This document shows, piece after piece, positions 8,340-17,681 of a DNA stretch of 64,000 bases. Origin of the DNA: an uncultured Actinomycetes bacterium (GTDB taxonomy: Bacteria > Actinomycetota > Actinomycetes > Nanopelagicales > Nanopelagicaceae); assembly GCA_903834515.1 (NCBI GenBank), contig CAILJM010000019.1:22020-86019 (forward strand), given 5' to 3'. Below the pieces are notes generated by a model. It did not search any database, had not been told where the DNA came from, and saw nothing but the letters and a program-made list of their open reading frames with translations. The translations under genes were made by a program, and so were the position numbers. Within the stretch, counting starts at the first letter, position 1; every line of letters starts with the position of its first letter.

Positions 8340-8579
8340 ATGCGTCAGGTAACCATCTACTCAAGGAGTGGCTGCCATCTCTGCGAAGTGGCTCACCAAA
8401 CCCTCACCTCGCTTCAAAGTCAGGCTGATTTTGAGATTGAAGAACTCTTGATTGATGGCAATCAAGAGTTAATAGAGCTCTATGGCGAGCAGGTTCCGGT
8501 AATTCAGATCGACGGCAAGCCACACGATTACTTTCGGGTTGATCCCGAGAGGTTTCTCAAAGCGATTAATCAGAGGTAA
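8340..8579 (+). CDS. Glutaredoxin-like thiol-disulfide protein
   Basis: This 79-residue single-domain protein begins with a beta strand followed by the redox motif in YSRSGCHLCEVA (Cys12 and Cys15), then VPVIQIDG, the cis-proline stretch typical of glutaredoxins. It would act in the cytoplasm as a small thiol reductant; the C-x-x-C with HL between the cysteines resembles the short glutaredoxin-like (DUF836-type) group and not classical glutathione-dependent Grx. A good Shine-Dalgarno sequence (GGGAGGGG, about 8327-8334) precedes the ATG, unlike the leaderless neighbours. The 3' end overlaps the convergent XPB helicase gene by 14 bases. Confidence 0.85.
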   Translation: MRQVTIYSRSGCHLCEVAHQTLTSLQSQADFEIEELLIDGNQELIELYGEQVPVIQIDGKPHDYFRVDPERFLKAINQR

Positions 8580-10212
8580 GCACGTCATCAGCGTCAATGA
8601 TGCGATATGCATAACCCTGTTCGGCCAGGAACCGTTGCCGATTTTGAGCAAAATCTTGATCGACGGTATCTCGAGCCACGAGTGAGTAGAAGCGGGCGCT
8701 TCGTCCATCAGACTTTGGGCGAAGGACACGTCCCAAGCGCTGCGCCTCTTCTTGGCGCGATCCAAATGTTCCAGAGACTTGAATCGCAATAGTTGCGTCG
8801 GGCAAGTCAATAGAGAAGTTGGCAACCTTTGAGACTACAAGACACTTAATTTCGCCAGCACGATAGAGATTGAAGAGTTCTTCTCGCTCCTTGATTGGGG
8901 TTTCACCCTTAATAACCGGCACCCCAAGTTCCTCACCGAGCGCATCGAGTTGGTCGATATATTGGCCAATGATCAGAACCTGCTCATCCTTATGCTTTTC
9001 TGCAAGTGCGATGGCAACTTTTCGCTTTGTCTCTGTTGTTGAGCAGAAGCGATAGCGATCTTCCTGCTCTGCAGTTGCATAGTGCATGCGTTCAGCATCG
9101 GTGAGAGTGATTCGAACTTCTACGCAATCGGCGGGTGCGATATATCCCTGTTGTTCTATCTCTTTCCAAGGTACGTCGTAACGCTTAGGTCCAATGAGTG
9201 AGAAGACCTCTCCCTCCATTCCGTCCTCGCGAACCAATGTGGCGGTTAACCCAAGTCGGCGACGAGATTGAATGTCGGCGGTAAAGCGAAAGACCGGAGC
9301 CGGCAAGAGATGGACTTCATCATAAATAATGAGTCCCCAGTCAATTGCATCGAAGAGATCCAAGTGAGCATAAACGCCCTTTTTGCGGGTCGTCAGCACT
9401 TGGTAGGTCGCAATTGTTACGGGCCGGATCTCTTTCTTTGACCCTGAATATTCACCAATTTCATCTTCATGGAGCGAGGTTCTCTTAAGAAGCTCATCTC
9501 GCCACTGTCGTGCTGCAACGGTATTTGTCACGAGAATGAGCGTTGTGGCCTTTGCATGCGCCATCGCCGCAGCGCCGACAATGGTCTTGCCGGCTCCACA
9601 AGGAAGTACGACCACGCCAGAACCGCCGTGCCAAAAACCTTCAGCGGCGAGCTCTTGATATTTGCGAATCGTCCAACCATCTTGATTAAGTGAGATCTCG
9701 TGCGCTTCGCCATCGACATATCCAGCAAAATCCTCGGCCGGCCAACCCAACTTCAGTAGCGCTTGTTTTAAGAATCCTCGTTGACCTGGATGAACAATGA
9801 TTGTTTCATCATCAATTTGAAGTCCAAGCATTGGTGCAATCTTCTTGCCCCTCGTTACCTCTCTCAGCACAGCAGGATCATGTGATACCAAGGTAAGTCC
9901 ATGGACTGGATGCGCCTCAAGACGAAGCCGACCATAGCGTGACATTGTCTCGGCAATATCGACGAGCAGAGAGTGCGGAACTGCGAAACGGGAATACTTT
10001 AAGAGGACATCAATAACGTGTTCTGCATCATGTCCAGCAGCCCGGGCATTCCATAGTCCAAGTGGAGTAAGGCGGTAGGTATGGATGTGCTCTGGCGATT
10101 TCTCTAACTCTGCAAATGCTGCAATAAGACGACGGCATTCGTCGGCGAGAATGTGATCGACATCGAGGAGAATTGTCTTGTCGCTCTGAACAATCAGTGG
10201 ACCATCGGTCAC
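8566..10212 (-). CDS. XPB/ERCC3-type DNA helicase
   Basis: Superfamily 2 helicase related to eukaryotic XPB, as found in mycobacteria (ErcC3, about 540 aa). The 548 residues contain an N-terminal damage-recognition-like region, Walker A LPCGAGKT near residue 205, the DEVH box in IIYDEVHLLPAP, motif III LGLTATLVRED (which includes the RED motif of XPB), and a C-terminal helicase lobe with LGRVLRPKSDGRSARFYSLV. The start is GTG at 10212, overlapping the stop of the M20 peptidase gene (GTGA). It lies downstream of the helicase-associated gene and the M20 gene, probably in one transcript. The role in nucleotide excision repair or transcription-coupled repair is inferred from the family. Confidence 0.93.
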   Translation of the reverse strand: MTDGPLIVQSDKTILLDVDHILADECRRLIAAFAELEKSPEHIHTYRLTPLGLWNARAAGHDAEHVIDVLLKYSRFAVPHSLLVDIAETMSRYGRLRLEAHPVHGLTLVSHDPAVLREVTRGKKIAPMLGLQIDDETIIVHPGQRGFLKQALLKLGWPAEDFAGYVDGEAHEISLNQDGWTIRKYQELAAEGFWHGGSGVVVLPCGAGKTIVGAAAMAHAKATTLILVTNTVAARQWRDELLKRTSLHEDEIGEYSGSKKEIRPVTIATYQVLTTRKKGVYAHLDLFDAIDWGLIIYDEVHLLPAPVFRFTADIQSRRRLGLTATLVREDGMEGEVFSLIGPKRYDVPWKEIEQQGYIAPADCVEVRITLTDAERMHYATAEQEDRYRFCSTTETKRKVAIALAEKHKDEQVLIIGQYIDQLDALGEELGVPVIKGETPIKEREELFNLYRAGEIKCLVVSKVANFSIDLPDATIAIQVSGTFGSRQEEAQRLGRVLRPKSDGRSARFYSLVARDTVDQDFAQNRQRFLAEQGYAYRIIDADDVLTSD

Positions 10213-11291
10213 ATTAAATCCTTAATAAACTCAGTCAGGAGAGAGATTCGGGCTGGAACTGTTGAGGCGAGTAAGTATTCGTGCGGTGCATGGGCGCCAT
10301 CTCCGATTGCACCTAGACCATCCAGTACGCGCGCACCGGCAGCCGCAGCAAAGTTTCCATCGCTCGCTCCACCGACGCTAGCGCTACCAATCGTTCCTTG
10401 GCCGATGCGGTTCGCGACCTTTTCGAGCAGCGCATAAAGTTCCTGCGTTGAAGATAACTCCAAAGGTGGACGATTTATTCCACCGATCACTTCAATCTTC
10501 GCTTCGGGATGGATTGGTGCCAGATTTCGCAGGGCTTGTTCTACGCGCTGCATTTCAGCCATCGAAAATGATCGACTATCAATATCAAGTGTTGCCTCTG
10601 CCGGAACTGTATTTGTAGTTGTTCCAGATTTCATCGTTGTTGGTACGACCGTGGTTCCAAGTTCGCTATTTTCCAGAGCAGCCAGCGTTGAAACGATATG
10701 AGCAATCTCGGTTGATGCGTTGATCCCTTTTTCTGGCTCAAGACCGGCATGTGCGGCCCGTCCAATAACCTTTAGGGAGTACATGGAAGTGCCTTTTCGG
10801 CCAACCTTGACTTTGCCATTGAGTGATGCCTCCGTGACAAGCACTGCATCCGCTCTTTCACTTACTCGCTTTATGAGCTCGCGCGAGGTTTGGCTACCAA
10901 CTTCTTCATCAGTCGTTGCAATCAGTGCAACTTTCTCTTGGGCTCCAGGAATCTCCTTGAGCGCATAGAGAGCTTGCAGAAAACCTGCCTTCATATCGAA
11001 GATTCCCGGCCCAGAGATCTTCTCGCTCGCCTCATCAACGTGCCAGAGTGGTAGGAAGGAGTTGATCGGCCAGACAGTATCAAGGTGAGTCAGTATCACG
11101 ATCTTTGGAGATTTCGAACCCCACCAAAATATTGGCCGGCCATTTTCATCGAATATCTCTGCTGCTTTGCCAAGTCGAGAGAGCGCGATTTCATTTGCAA
11201 GATCGATGACCTTGCGACATGCATCGAGATCTTCGGTAGGCGATTGGAGCTCTACGAGGCGTTGAAGATCTGCGAGAAAACTCATCTGCAT
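10209..11291 (-). CDS. M20-family metallopeptidase / amidohydrolase
   Basis: Zinc-dependent hydrolase of the M20 (carboxypeptidase G2 / ArgE / DapE) group, 360 residues from the chosen start. Metal-binding motifs are LTHLDTVWP and GPGIFDMKAG, the catalytic Glu-Glu pair is in TTDEEVGSQ, and the lid or dimerisation domain starts at GRAAHAGLEPEKG. The substrate cannot be named; carboxypeptidase-G2-like cleavage of an acyl-amino acid is plausible. I place the start at ATG 11291, 6 nt after GAGG (11301-11298), and not at the upstream TTG at 11303. The gene is coupled on both sides: it lies 19 bases after the helicase-associated gene and its stop overlaps the XPB start. No DNA-repair role is apparent. 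Confidence 0.88.
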   Translation of the reverse strand: MQMSFLADLQRLVELQSPTEDLDACRKVIDLANEIALSRLGKAAEIFDENGRPIFWWGSKSPKIVILTHLDTVWPINSFLPLWHVDEASEKISGPGIFDMKAGFLQALYALKEIPGAQEKVALIATTDEEVGSQTSRELIKRVSERADAVLVTEASLNGKVKVGRKGTSMYSLKVIGRAAHAGLEPEKGINASTEIAHIVSTLAALENSELGTTVVPTTMKSGTTTNTVPAEATLDIDSRSFSMAEMQRVEQALRNLAPIHPEAKIEVIGGINRPPLELSSTQELYALLEKVANRIGQGTIGSASVGGASDGNFAAAAGARVLDGLGAIGDGAHAPHEYLLASTVPARISLLTEFIKDLM

Positions 11292-11310
11292 ATTCTGCCT
11301 CAAATGCCTA

Positions 11311-13470
11311 TCACTTCGCAGATTCGGCTTGAGAGACGCCCGTTATGCGTGGAATTCGGAACTGGGCGATCTCTCCGGTTGCATGATCTCGAGCGATCAG
11401 TGTGCCAAGTGAAATAGAGAGTGGATCGATCAGACGATTTGAGACGCCACCATTTGAATCGGCATAGCCGATCGTGAGGCTCGTTTGCTCTTGTATATAT
11501 TGATTGAGCAGATCAAGAGTCTCATTGGCAGTCGTTCGCGGAACTTCGCGAGGCTTATGTGCACTTGCCTTCTCTCCTGCTCGAAGAGCACGAACTGCTG
11601 AGGAAATCAGAGTCTCTGAAGGAGTTGAATTCTCGGAGAGCACTCGAGGTGGGCGTGGACGACTCTTTGCACGTCTTACTTCAGGTGCTGAGATCAAGAT
11701 ACCGGTGGCATTTTCGACTGCCGGTAGGTAGCCCGCTTCTCGCAATCCTGCAATCAATTCATTGATTTCGACATCAGAGATGAGAACTTGCGGCGCTAAT
11801 TTCCTTAGGCGTAAATCTTCAAGGTTCTTATCGTGAGTAATCTGTTGGATCAGGCCCTCGTCTTCACACCTAATGTACGAACTTGCATGCCCGACTCGCA
11901 ATCGTCCATGACGTTTTGCAACATCGTTAATCAGATATTCCAGGGGTTGTGGAACTGGTGTTTTCGAAGTTCGTTTTAAGAAATCCTTTATTCCATCTCC
12001 GGTCTTACCGTGATCTAATGCGCGACGTATCGATCCTTCTGTGAATCGATAGACCGTCGCTCCACCGCGACTTTCGATATCTGCAATGGTTCCCATCTCA
12101 TTCGCTATCTCAAGGGTTAGCGGACCTGGAGCAATTGCACTGTTATCAGCTTGAATCAAAATGTGATCAACTGGTTTTGGAAGTGCAGCCTCTACTCCGA
12201 GGTCTGCATCATTCATGAGAGCGATACCGAAGGAGGAGATTGCACCCTGGCCGGTTATTCCTAGCCATTCTGCTTCGCGCAAAATCCACGAGACATAGTC
12301 ATTGTTCGCTCTTGTTGGCATATCAAATTTCAATCGCTCCTGAAGTGAACCCAACTCTGGATCAATTTCTGGGGTGGCGATAAGGAGCGCGAGAACCGAT
12401 TTTTTAAGAGCGGAAATTCCCGAACGATCTAACTCAGGACCTAATGCAGCAACGCTCTTGTTATCGCCTTTGCCTATCAATCCCGCAACGCGTGAAGTTT
12501 CTAGCCACAACGTAACAAGGGCATGCCAACGATCTTCGGCGCTCTTGGTAAGCCATAAGTCAAAGGCATTAGTGGGCAGAATCTGATCATCGGTATCAAT
12601 AACAATGAGTCCGCCAAGATAGAGAATCTCTGCAACAAATGCCGCGCACGTCTCATCAACGCCCAAGTGCTCTGAAGTTCGCTTGAGGTCACGAACTCCG
12701 AGTCCACCAGACTTCAACGCACTAGGTGGCTCATCTGACCAATTGTGCGCTAACTCTTCAGCCCAACGGATAAAAGTTGAAATGTTAGCAATCGCAGCGA
12801 GATCCACTGCCTTCTTCTTTCTCGTCACGCCCACAACTGAGGGAGCTTCAAAGATCAACTCTTTGAAGACTTTTCCGCCGCGAAGGTGCATCCCTACTTC
12901 GCGTGGCAGAAGTAGCGTTTGAGAATCTTGAGCAATTAAGAAGTTATTTTCCAAGAGCCACGTAATTGTTGGATTCGCCTTCTTTACATCAGCAACCTGG
13001 CCTCGAGGTGGTCCCCAGACCATTTTGTTAAGAAGTTCAATCGCACCTTTAGGCGCCTCTTCAAGGAGCGCGAGATTAATCTTCTTGGTTGAATGCGGCC
13101 CAAGCCCTGCGGGGTGTTCACCGATTAACGTCCGAACGTTTGTTGGAATTCTAAATTTTTCACCATCTGCGTAGATAAGCGCACGCTCTATGAGGAGCGC
13201 CAGAGTTGATTTTGCAGATTTATCGGTGATGCGTAAGAGATCTAATTGAGTGAACGGATCTTGCAGTGAACAGGCCGCAGTCAGGAGATCGAATTGAAAT
13301 TTATTTAATGTGTCTCGAGCTCGTAAAATGCTGGGCATTGACGAAGCTCGGGCAGCGAGTGCTGATAAGTCGCTCGGCACAGGAGAGAGTAGATCTGGTC
13401 TGGCCTGAAATAGGCGTGCGATCTCTTCATCGCTGCGTGAGCGAAGTGAATCAGCAAAGGAGCTAGACAT
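11311..13470 (-). CDS. Helicase-associated (XPB N-terminal-like) protein
   Basis: A 719-residue cytoplasmic protein of the actinobacterial family encoded next to XPB helicase (Rv0862c type in Mycobacterium, from memory). It has no helicase Walker motifs of its own. The N-terminal half is helical (MSSSFADSLRSRSDEEIARLF), the C-terminal part includes RLRVGHASSYIRCED and ends with a WYL-like or beta-rich segment (SLTIGYADSNGG, ISLGTLIARDH). It may serve as DNA-binding or regulatory partner of XPB. The start ATG at 13470 follows TAATGT by 9 nt. It heads the likely three-gene transcript with the M20 peptidase and XPB. Confidence 0.85.
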   Translation of the reverse strand: MSSSFADSLRSRSDEEIARLFQARPDLLSPVPSDLSALAARASSMPSILRARDTLNKFQFDLLTAACSLQDPFTQLDLLRITDKSAKSTLALLIERALIYADGEKFRIPTNVRTLIGEHPAGLGPHSTKKINLALLEEAPKGAIELLNKMVWGPPRGQVADVKKANPTITWLLENNFLIAQDSQTLLLPREVGMHLRGGKVFKELIFEAPSVVGVTRKKKAVDLAAIANISTFIRWAEELAHNWSDEPPSALKSGGLGVRDLKRTSEHLGVDETCAAFVAEILYLGGLIVIDTDDQILPTNAFDLWLTKSAEDRWHALVTLWLETSRVAGLIGKGDNKSVAALGPELDRSGISALKKSVLALLIATPEIDPELGSLQERLKFDMPTRANNDYVSWILREAEWLGITGQGAISSFGIALMNDADLGVEAALPKPVDHILIQADNSAIAPGPLTLEIANEMGTIADIESRGGATVYRFTEGSIRRALDHGKTGDGIKDFLKRTSKTPVPQPLEYLINDVAKRHGRLRVGHASSYIRCEDEGLIQQITHDKNLEDLRLRKLAPQVLISDVEINELIAGLREAGYLPAVENATGILISAPEVRRAKSRPRPPRVLSENSTPSETLISSAVRALRAGEKASAHKPREVPRTTANETLDLLNQYIQEQTSLTIGYADSNGGVSNRLIDPLSISLGTLIARDHATGEIAQFRIPRITGVSQAESAK

Positions 13471-13479
13471 AACTGGCTT

Positions 13480-13485
13480 ACATTA
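13480..13485 (-). promoter_or_regulatory. Probable -10 TAATGT for the XPB-partner operon
   Basis: TAATGT on the minus strand lies 9 nt before the ATG at 13470 and would drive the three-gene helicase operon. Confidence 0.45.
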
Positions 13486-13496
13486 CCGAGTAATTG

Positions 13497-14270
13497 CTAT
13501 GGCTTGTGACGCCTAATCCGAGGGTTGAGCGCGGTTGCTACGGAGGCGAGCCTAGAAATAACAGGAGTTATTAACTTTTTTAGGAGCCGAGCCTTGCGAA
13601 AATCATGAATCGGCCAATGATCCCGAAGCGCGCGGACTTGAAGCAAGGTATCTGGATTGATGACTCGGGGTTTTCCAACCGCTTCAAGCAGCGGAATATC
13701 GTGGTGGCTATCAGAGTATGCATACGAATTCCTGAGATCGATATTTTGACTGGCTGCCAGTGCATTCACGGCAATCGCCTTCTCTTGACCGTGCAATAAA
13801 TTGCCCTCAAGAGATCCGGTGTACATACCATCGCGAACTTCGGCGACAGTTCCCAGCGCACCAGTGAACCCTAAGCGCTTCGCAATCAAATCAGCCATCT
13901 CTCTCGGGGAAGCAGTTATCAGCCAGACCTCTTCGCCGGCGTTGAGGTGGTCGTGTGCAATTTCAATTGTTCCCTGCCAGAGCGCGGGTGAGACATATCG
14001 GTCATAAACATCCGATGCCAGAGTCTGGAGCTCAGCAACCTTGTGTCCTTTGATAAAGTCACAAGCAGCCTGCTGGACTCGAAGTACTTCCTCTTTATTC
14101 TCTTTTCCCGTCAATTGATATCTCAAATTTGCGAGCAGGAAGGCGGCAATATCGCGACGGTTGAAGAAGCCCCTTTGATACATCCCACGGCTGAGAAAGA
14201 AGAGAGAAGATCCCTGCATCAGCGTGTTATCTACATCAAAGAAGGCGACTCGCTTCTGCGTGAGTGCCAT
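13497..14270 (-). CDS. HAD-superfamily IB phosphatase
   Basis: A 257-residue HAD hydrolase of subfamily IB (phosphoserine-phosphatase-like). The nucleophile motif is DVDNTL (residues 12-17), motif II is ITASPRE, and motif III/IV is in YAYSDSHHDIPLLEAVG. Such proteins dephosphorylate small molecules or lipid phosphates; the substrate is not visible. The C-terminal tail, after about residue 225, is basic. The ATG at 14270 is 6 nt from TAGGGT, so it is probably leaderless. It is divergent from the cytochrome maturation operon. Confidence 0.88.
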   Translation of the reverse strand: MALTQKRVAFFDVDNTLMQGSSLFFLSRGMYQRGFFNRRDIAAFLLANLRYQLTGKENKEEVLRVQQAACDFIKGHKVAELQTLASDVYDRYVSPALWQGTIEIAHDHLNAGEEVWLITASPREMADLIAKRLGFTGALGTVAEVRDGMYTGSLEGNLLHGQEKAIAVNALAASQNIDLRNSYAYSDSHHDIPLLEAVGKPRVINPDTLLQVRALRDHWPIHDFRKARLLKKLITPVISRLASVATALNPRIRRHKP

Positions 14271-14276
14271 GTCACT

Positions 14277-14282
14277 ACCCTA
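14277..14282 (-). promoter_or_regulatory. -10 element TAGGGT, leaderless start of HAD phosphatase
   Basis: TAGGGT on the minus strand, 6-nt gap, then ATG at 14270. Confidence 0.6.
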
Positions 14283-14318
14283 GCGAAAGCTCGTTCTGAT
14301 CGCCCCACATAACTCGTT

Positions 14319-14324
14319 TATGCT
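14319..14324 (+). promoter_or_regulatory. -10 element TATGCT, leaderless start of the cytochrome maturation operon
   Basis: TATGCT ends 7 nt before the ATG at 14332. The upstream ATG at 14320 lies inside this hexamer, so it is unlikely to be the true start. Confidence 0.6.
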
Positions 14325-14331
14325 TACTCCC

Positions 14332-14952
14332 ATGGGGTCCACTATTCATTTCCTGCGTCATGGCGAGGTATTTAATCCCGAAAAAATCCTCTACGGACGC
14401 CAACCAGGTTGGTACCTCTCAGATCGCGGCCAAGCGATGGCAGAGGCGGTTGCGCAGTGGTCAAAGTCGCTAGAACTTGGAGCCCTGCTTGTCTCACCTT
14501 TGCAACGTGCTCAAGAAACAGCCGCCCCGATTGCACGCGAACACGGACTTTCAATTACCACCGATGAACGTCTGATTGAAGCTGGAAACATCTTTGAAGG
14601 TAAGAGTTTTGAATTAGGAAGCGGAGTCTTAAAGCACCCTTCGTCGTGGCGCCATCTCACTCGCCCATGGGTTCCCTCATGGGGGGAGCCATACGAGGAG
14701 CAGGTTTCGCGAATGTTAGGAGCGCTATTTGCTGCTCGCGATGCTGCGCTCGGCAAGGATGCAATCTGTGTATCTCACCAGCTTCCGATCTGGATACTCC
14801 GTTCGGCGGTAGAAGGTCGTCGAATGATGCACGATCCACGAAAGCGCGAATGCACTCTCGCTTCGATAACGAGTTTCCACCTCGACTCAGATGGCGCAAT
14901 CGAGGGGACTTCGTACACTGAACCTGCACAGCATTTATTGCCGCCACGATGA
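14332..14952 (+). CDS. Histidine phosphatase (phosphoglycerate mutase-like)
   Basis: A 206-residue member of the histidine phosphatase superfamily. The phosphohistidine motif is FLRHGE (residues 6-11); the second part of the catalytic core is VSPLQRAQETA, with the distal CVSHQLPIW histidine. The substrate is unknown. It is the first gene of the System II cytochrome c biogenesis cluster, a position also seen in mycobacteria (Rv0525). I take ATG 14332 as the start because TATGCT (14319-14324) lies 7 nt upstream and the ATG at 14320 falls within it. The last 4 bases overlap the next gene. Confidence 0.88.
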   Translation: MGSTIHFLRHGEVFNPEKILYGRQPGWYLSDRGQAMAEAVAQWSKSLELGALLVSPLQRAQETAAPIAREHGLSITTDERLIEAGNIFEGKSFELGSGVLKHPSSWRHLTRPWVPSWGEPYEEQVSRMLGALFAARDAALGKDAICVSHQLPIWILRSAVEGRRMMHDPRKRECTLASITSFHLDSDGAIEGTSYTEPAQHLLPPR

Positions 14953-15512
14953 AGAAATTAATTGCGCTCGCACTCACGCTTTCAACTATTTTTGCGCTGA
15001 CAAGTTGCTCCAGTGGTGGCCTATCTAAAGCTAACGAGAATGCCTTCGTATCTGGCACGGGAGTTGCGGTTTATATAAAGGCAGCGGATCGGAAACCCGC
15101 ACCAGACTTGCTTGGGCCAACCCTTTCAGGTACCAATCTTAAAATTGCAAAAAATCAAGAGATCGTCGTAAATGTCTGGGCATCGTGGTGTTCACCGTGT
15201 CGCGCAGAAGCGCCACTTCTTGCTGATTTTGCAAAGCGCTTAAACGGGAAAGTGCAATTTGTGGGAATTGTAACTCGTGACAACATCTCATCTGCTTCGG
15301 CTTTTGTTAACCGATTTAACATTCCATATCCAAATTTTATTGATGACTCTTTGCTAGCAAATTTCCGAGGATCACTACTTCCAAATGCAATTCCAACAAC
15401 TCTTATAATTGATGCGAACAATAAAGTGGCTGTTCGAATTAGCGGTGAAGTAACTTACGCACTTCTTGACTCTATGATTAAACGCGTTGCGGCGGATCCA
15501 TCTCATGAGTAA
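14949..15512 (+). CDS. TlpA/ResA-like thioredoxin lipoprotein
   Basis: An extracytoplasmic thiol-disulfide reductase that likely keeps apocytochrome c cysteines reduced for haem attachment. The 187 residues begin with a lipoprotein signal peptide whose lipobox LTSC ends at Cys20. The thioredoxin fold follows, with the active site [13 protein letters not shown] and the cis-proline segment [13 protein letters not shown]. The ATG overlaps the histidine phosphatase stop by 4 bases and the stop overlaps ccdA by 8 bases. The position before ccdA and resB supports the ResA role. Confidence 0.9.
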   Translation: MKKLIALALTLSTIFALTSCSSGGLSKANENAFVSGTGVAVYIKAADRKPAPDLLGPTLSGTNLKIAKNQEIVVNVWASWCSPCRAEAPLLADFAKRLNGKVQFVGIVTRDNISSASAFVNRFNIPYPNFIDDSLLANFRGSLLPNAIPTTLIIDANNKVAVRISGEVTYALLDSMIKRVAADPSHE

Positions 15513-16236
15513 CTTTTTCTCAACACAAGTTCTCACAGGAAATCTACTCCTCGCCTTCATCGTTGCTTTTATTGCTGGATTGATCTCTTTCTTCTCGCCA
15601 TGTGTATTGCCACTTGTTCCAGGCTATCTTTCTTACGCAGCAGGTATGACAGATGTCAGACGCAAAGGAAGAGTTGCTGCAGGATCGCTTCTCTTTATTG
15701 CGGGATTTTCCGCGCTTTTCATCTCTTATGGTGCGCTTTTTGGGACGCTAGGCTCAAAGATCAGTAATAGTTCCAATTGGCTAACGATTCTTTTGGGACT
15801 GATCACAATCGCGATGGGTGTGATCTTTCTCTTTAATCAGAAGTTCTATCGCTCCTTTAAACCACAATGGAGATCAAGGACCGGGTTGATCGGCGCCCCG
15901 CTTCTCGGGTTTCTCTTCGGATTAGGCTGGACTCCCTGTATTGGCCCAACACTCGGTGCGGTACAGGCGCTCTCTATTCAATCATCAAGTGCAATGCGTG
16001 GGGCGATCTTGAGCCTTTCGTACTGCTTCGGTCTCGGTTTGCCCTTGCTTCTCGTGGGCATCTTCTTTGATCAATCTGCACCCTTGCGCAAGGCGCTTTC
16101 AAAGCACGGAGATGTGATGACAAAAATCGGAGGAGGATTCCTCATCCTTATTGGCGTGCTTCAAGTTTCAGGGCTCTGGTTGACGCTTATGAATTCACTC
16201 AGAGATCTCATCTCGGGATTTGTGCCGGTAATCTGA
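15505..16236 (+). CDS. ccdA: Cytochrome c biogenesis protein CcdA
   Basis: Membrane transporter of reducing equivalents from cytoplasmic thioredoxin to the extracytoplasmic TlpA/ResA-like protein. The 243 residues have about six transmembrane helices. The two redox-active cysteines are in [16 protein letters not shown] (helix 1) and [13 protein letters not shown] (helix 4), the family hallmark. I start at ATG 15505, which overlaps the preceding stop by 8 bases; a longer in-frame start at 15487 would add a polar tail with no homology. GGCGGA upstream could serve as ribosome site. Confidence 0.93.
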   Translation: MSNFFSTQVLTGNLLLAFIVAFIAGLISFFSPCVLPLVPGYLSYAAGMTDVRRKGRVAAGSLLFIAGFSALFISYGALFGTLGSKISNSSNWLTILLGLITIAMGVIFLFNQKFYRSFKPQWRSRTGLIGAPLLGFLFGLGWTPCIGPTLGAVQALSIQSSSAMRGAILSLSYCFGLGLPLLLVGIFFDQSAPLRKALSKHGDVMTKIGGGFLILIGVLQVSGLWLTLMNSLRDLISGFVPVI

Positions 16237-17675
16237 TGAATAGTTTCCAATGGATGTGGCGCCAACTCACCAGTATGCGTACTGCTCTTATTCTCTTGAT
16301 GATGCTTGGCCTAGCCTCAATTCCAGGATCACTCTTCCCGCAACGCAACCAGAACCCGATGAAAGTTCGAGATTTCATCTCTCATAATCCGACTCTCTCT
16401 CATTGGTTAGAGAAGATTCAAATATTTGATGTCTACTCCTCGCCTTGGTTTAGCGCAATCTACATACTTCTCTTTATCTCGCTGATTGGTTGCGTTCTCC
16501 CTCGATCACTCGAACATGTGAGAGCCATCGGTAAGAAGCCACCGTTAACACCGAAATATTTAGATCGGATGGAAGGTTTCTCTGAGCTAGATCGACCTGT
16601 TGATGGAACCCTTGACCAGGCGCAGGCTTGGTTTAAGAAAAATCATTTCAGAATTAGACGAGAAGAAAATTCCATCTCCGCAGAGAAGGGATATTCCCGT
16701 GAAACCGGCAACCTTCTCTTTCATCTTTCGCTCATTTTAATACTCGTCGCTGTTGCTGCTGGTGGATTATTTGGAAGCAAAGGCGAAACCATTTTGAATG
16801 TAGGCGATCGATTCATCAATACCCCAACTTCATATGACAATATCAGCTTCGCGAAATTCCAACGCGAAGGAGATATGGTGCCGTTCTCCTTGCGAGTATT
16901 GGATTTCAAGGCAAGTTATGATGTCAAAACAAATGCCCCTACGGATTACACATTAAAGGTTGCCGCCTCAAATCCAATTGGGAGTAAGGAAGTTTTAAAG
17001 ACCATCAAGGTCAATAGCCCACTTACTTACGGAAGCACAAAGGTTTATCTGCAGGCGAATGGATATTCACCAGTTGTTGCAGTGCGTGACAAGGCAGATA
17101 AGTTAATTTTTGAAGGGGCAGTAACGTTCTTGCCCCAGGATGGGAATCTCACGTCGATCGGCGCTATCAAATTGCCAGATATGGTTCCACAAATCGGCAT
17201 GGTTGCATCCTTCTTGCCCACTGCAGATCGATCACCCACAAGAGGGGCATTTTCTTCCTTCCCTGAGGTGCTCGACCCTCGACTTCTTGTATCGGTCTGG
17301 ATGGGCAACCTCGGATTAGATAACGGGACTCCGCAATCGGTTTACAGAGTTGATACCAGCAAGATGCAGCGCATCGGTTTAAAGGCGCTCAAACTTGGTG
17401 AGATATATAACTTTGGTGAGGGGACGCTCACATTTGAAGGCTATCGATCTTGGGTCAACCTGCAGATTGTTGATGATCCTGGAAAGATATATGCATTGGT
17501 AGGAGCGATACTGGCCATCCTTGGTCTGCTCACCTCGCTCTTTACTCGTCAGCGCAGAATTTGGATAAAGAGTGATGGCCGTGTTCAAATTGCAGGTCTT
17601 GCGAAGAACGGCGTACCAGGATTAGATGAAGAGCTCGCTTCGCTGAAGATTGCGCTCATGGGGATAGAGGAATAG
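16236..17675 (+). CDS. resB: ResB-type cytochrome c biogenesis protein
   Basis: One half of the System II (ResBC) cytochrome c synthase. The 479 residues have three N-terminal transmembrane segments (about 15-35, 70-90, 165-185), a large extracytoplasmic domain, and a last transmembrane segment near residue 425 (ALVGAILAILGLLTSLF), as expected for ResB. The ATG overlaps the ccdA stop (TGATG). ccsB follows after 6 bases with an AGGAAAG ribosome site between. Confidence 0.94.
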   Translation: MNSFQWMWRQLTSMRTALILLMMLGLASIPGSLFPQRNQNPMKVRDFISHNPTLSHWLEKIQIFDVYSSPWFSAIYILLFISLIGCVLPRSLEHVRAIGKKPPLTPKYLDRMEGFSELDRPVDGTLDQAQAWFKKNHFRIRREENSISAEKGYSRETGNLLFHLSLILILVAVAAGGLFGSKGETILNVGDRFINTPTSYDNISFAKFQREGDMVPFSLRVLDFKASYDVKTNAPTDYTLKVAASNPIGSKEVLKTIKVNSPLTYGSTKVYLQANGYSPVVAVRDKADKLIFEGAVTFLPQDGNLTSIGAIKLPDMVPQIGMVASFLPTADRSPTRGAFSSFPEVLDPRLLVSVWMGNLGLDNGTPQSVYRVDTSKMQRIGLKALKLGEIYNFGEGTLTFEGYRSWVNLQIVDDPGKIYALVGAILAILGLLTSLFTRQRRIWIKSDGRVQIAGLAKNGVPGLDEELASLKIALMGIEE

Positions 17676-17681
17676 GAAAGA

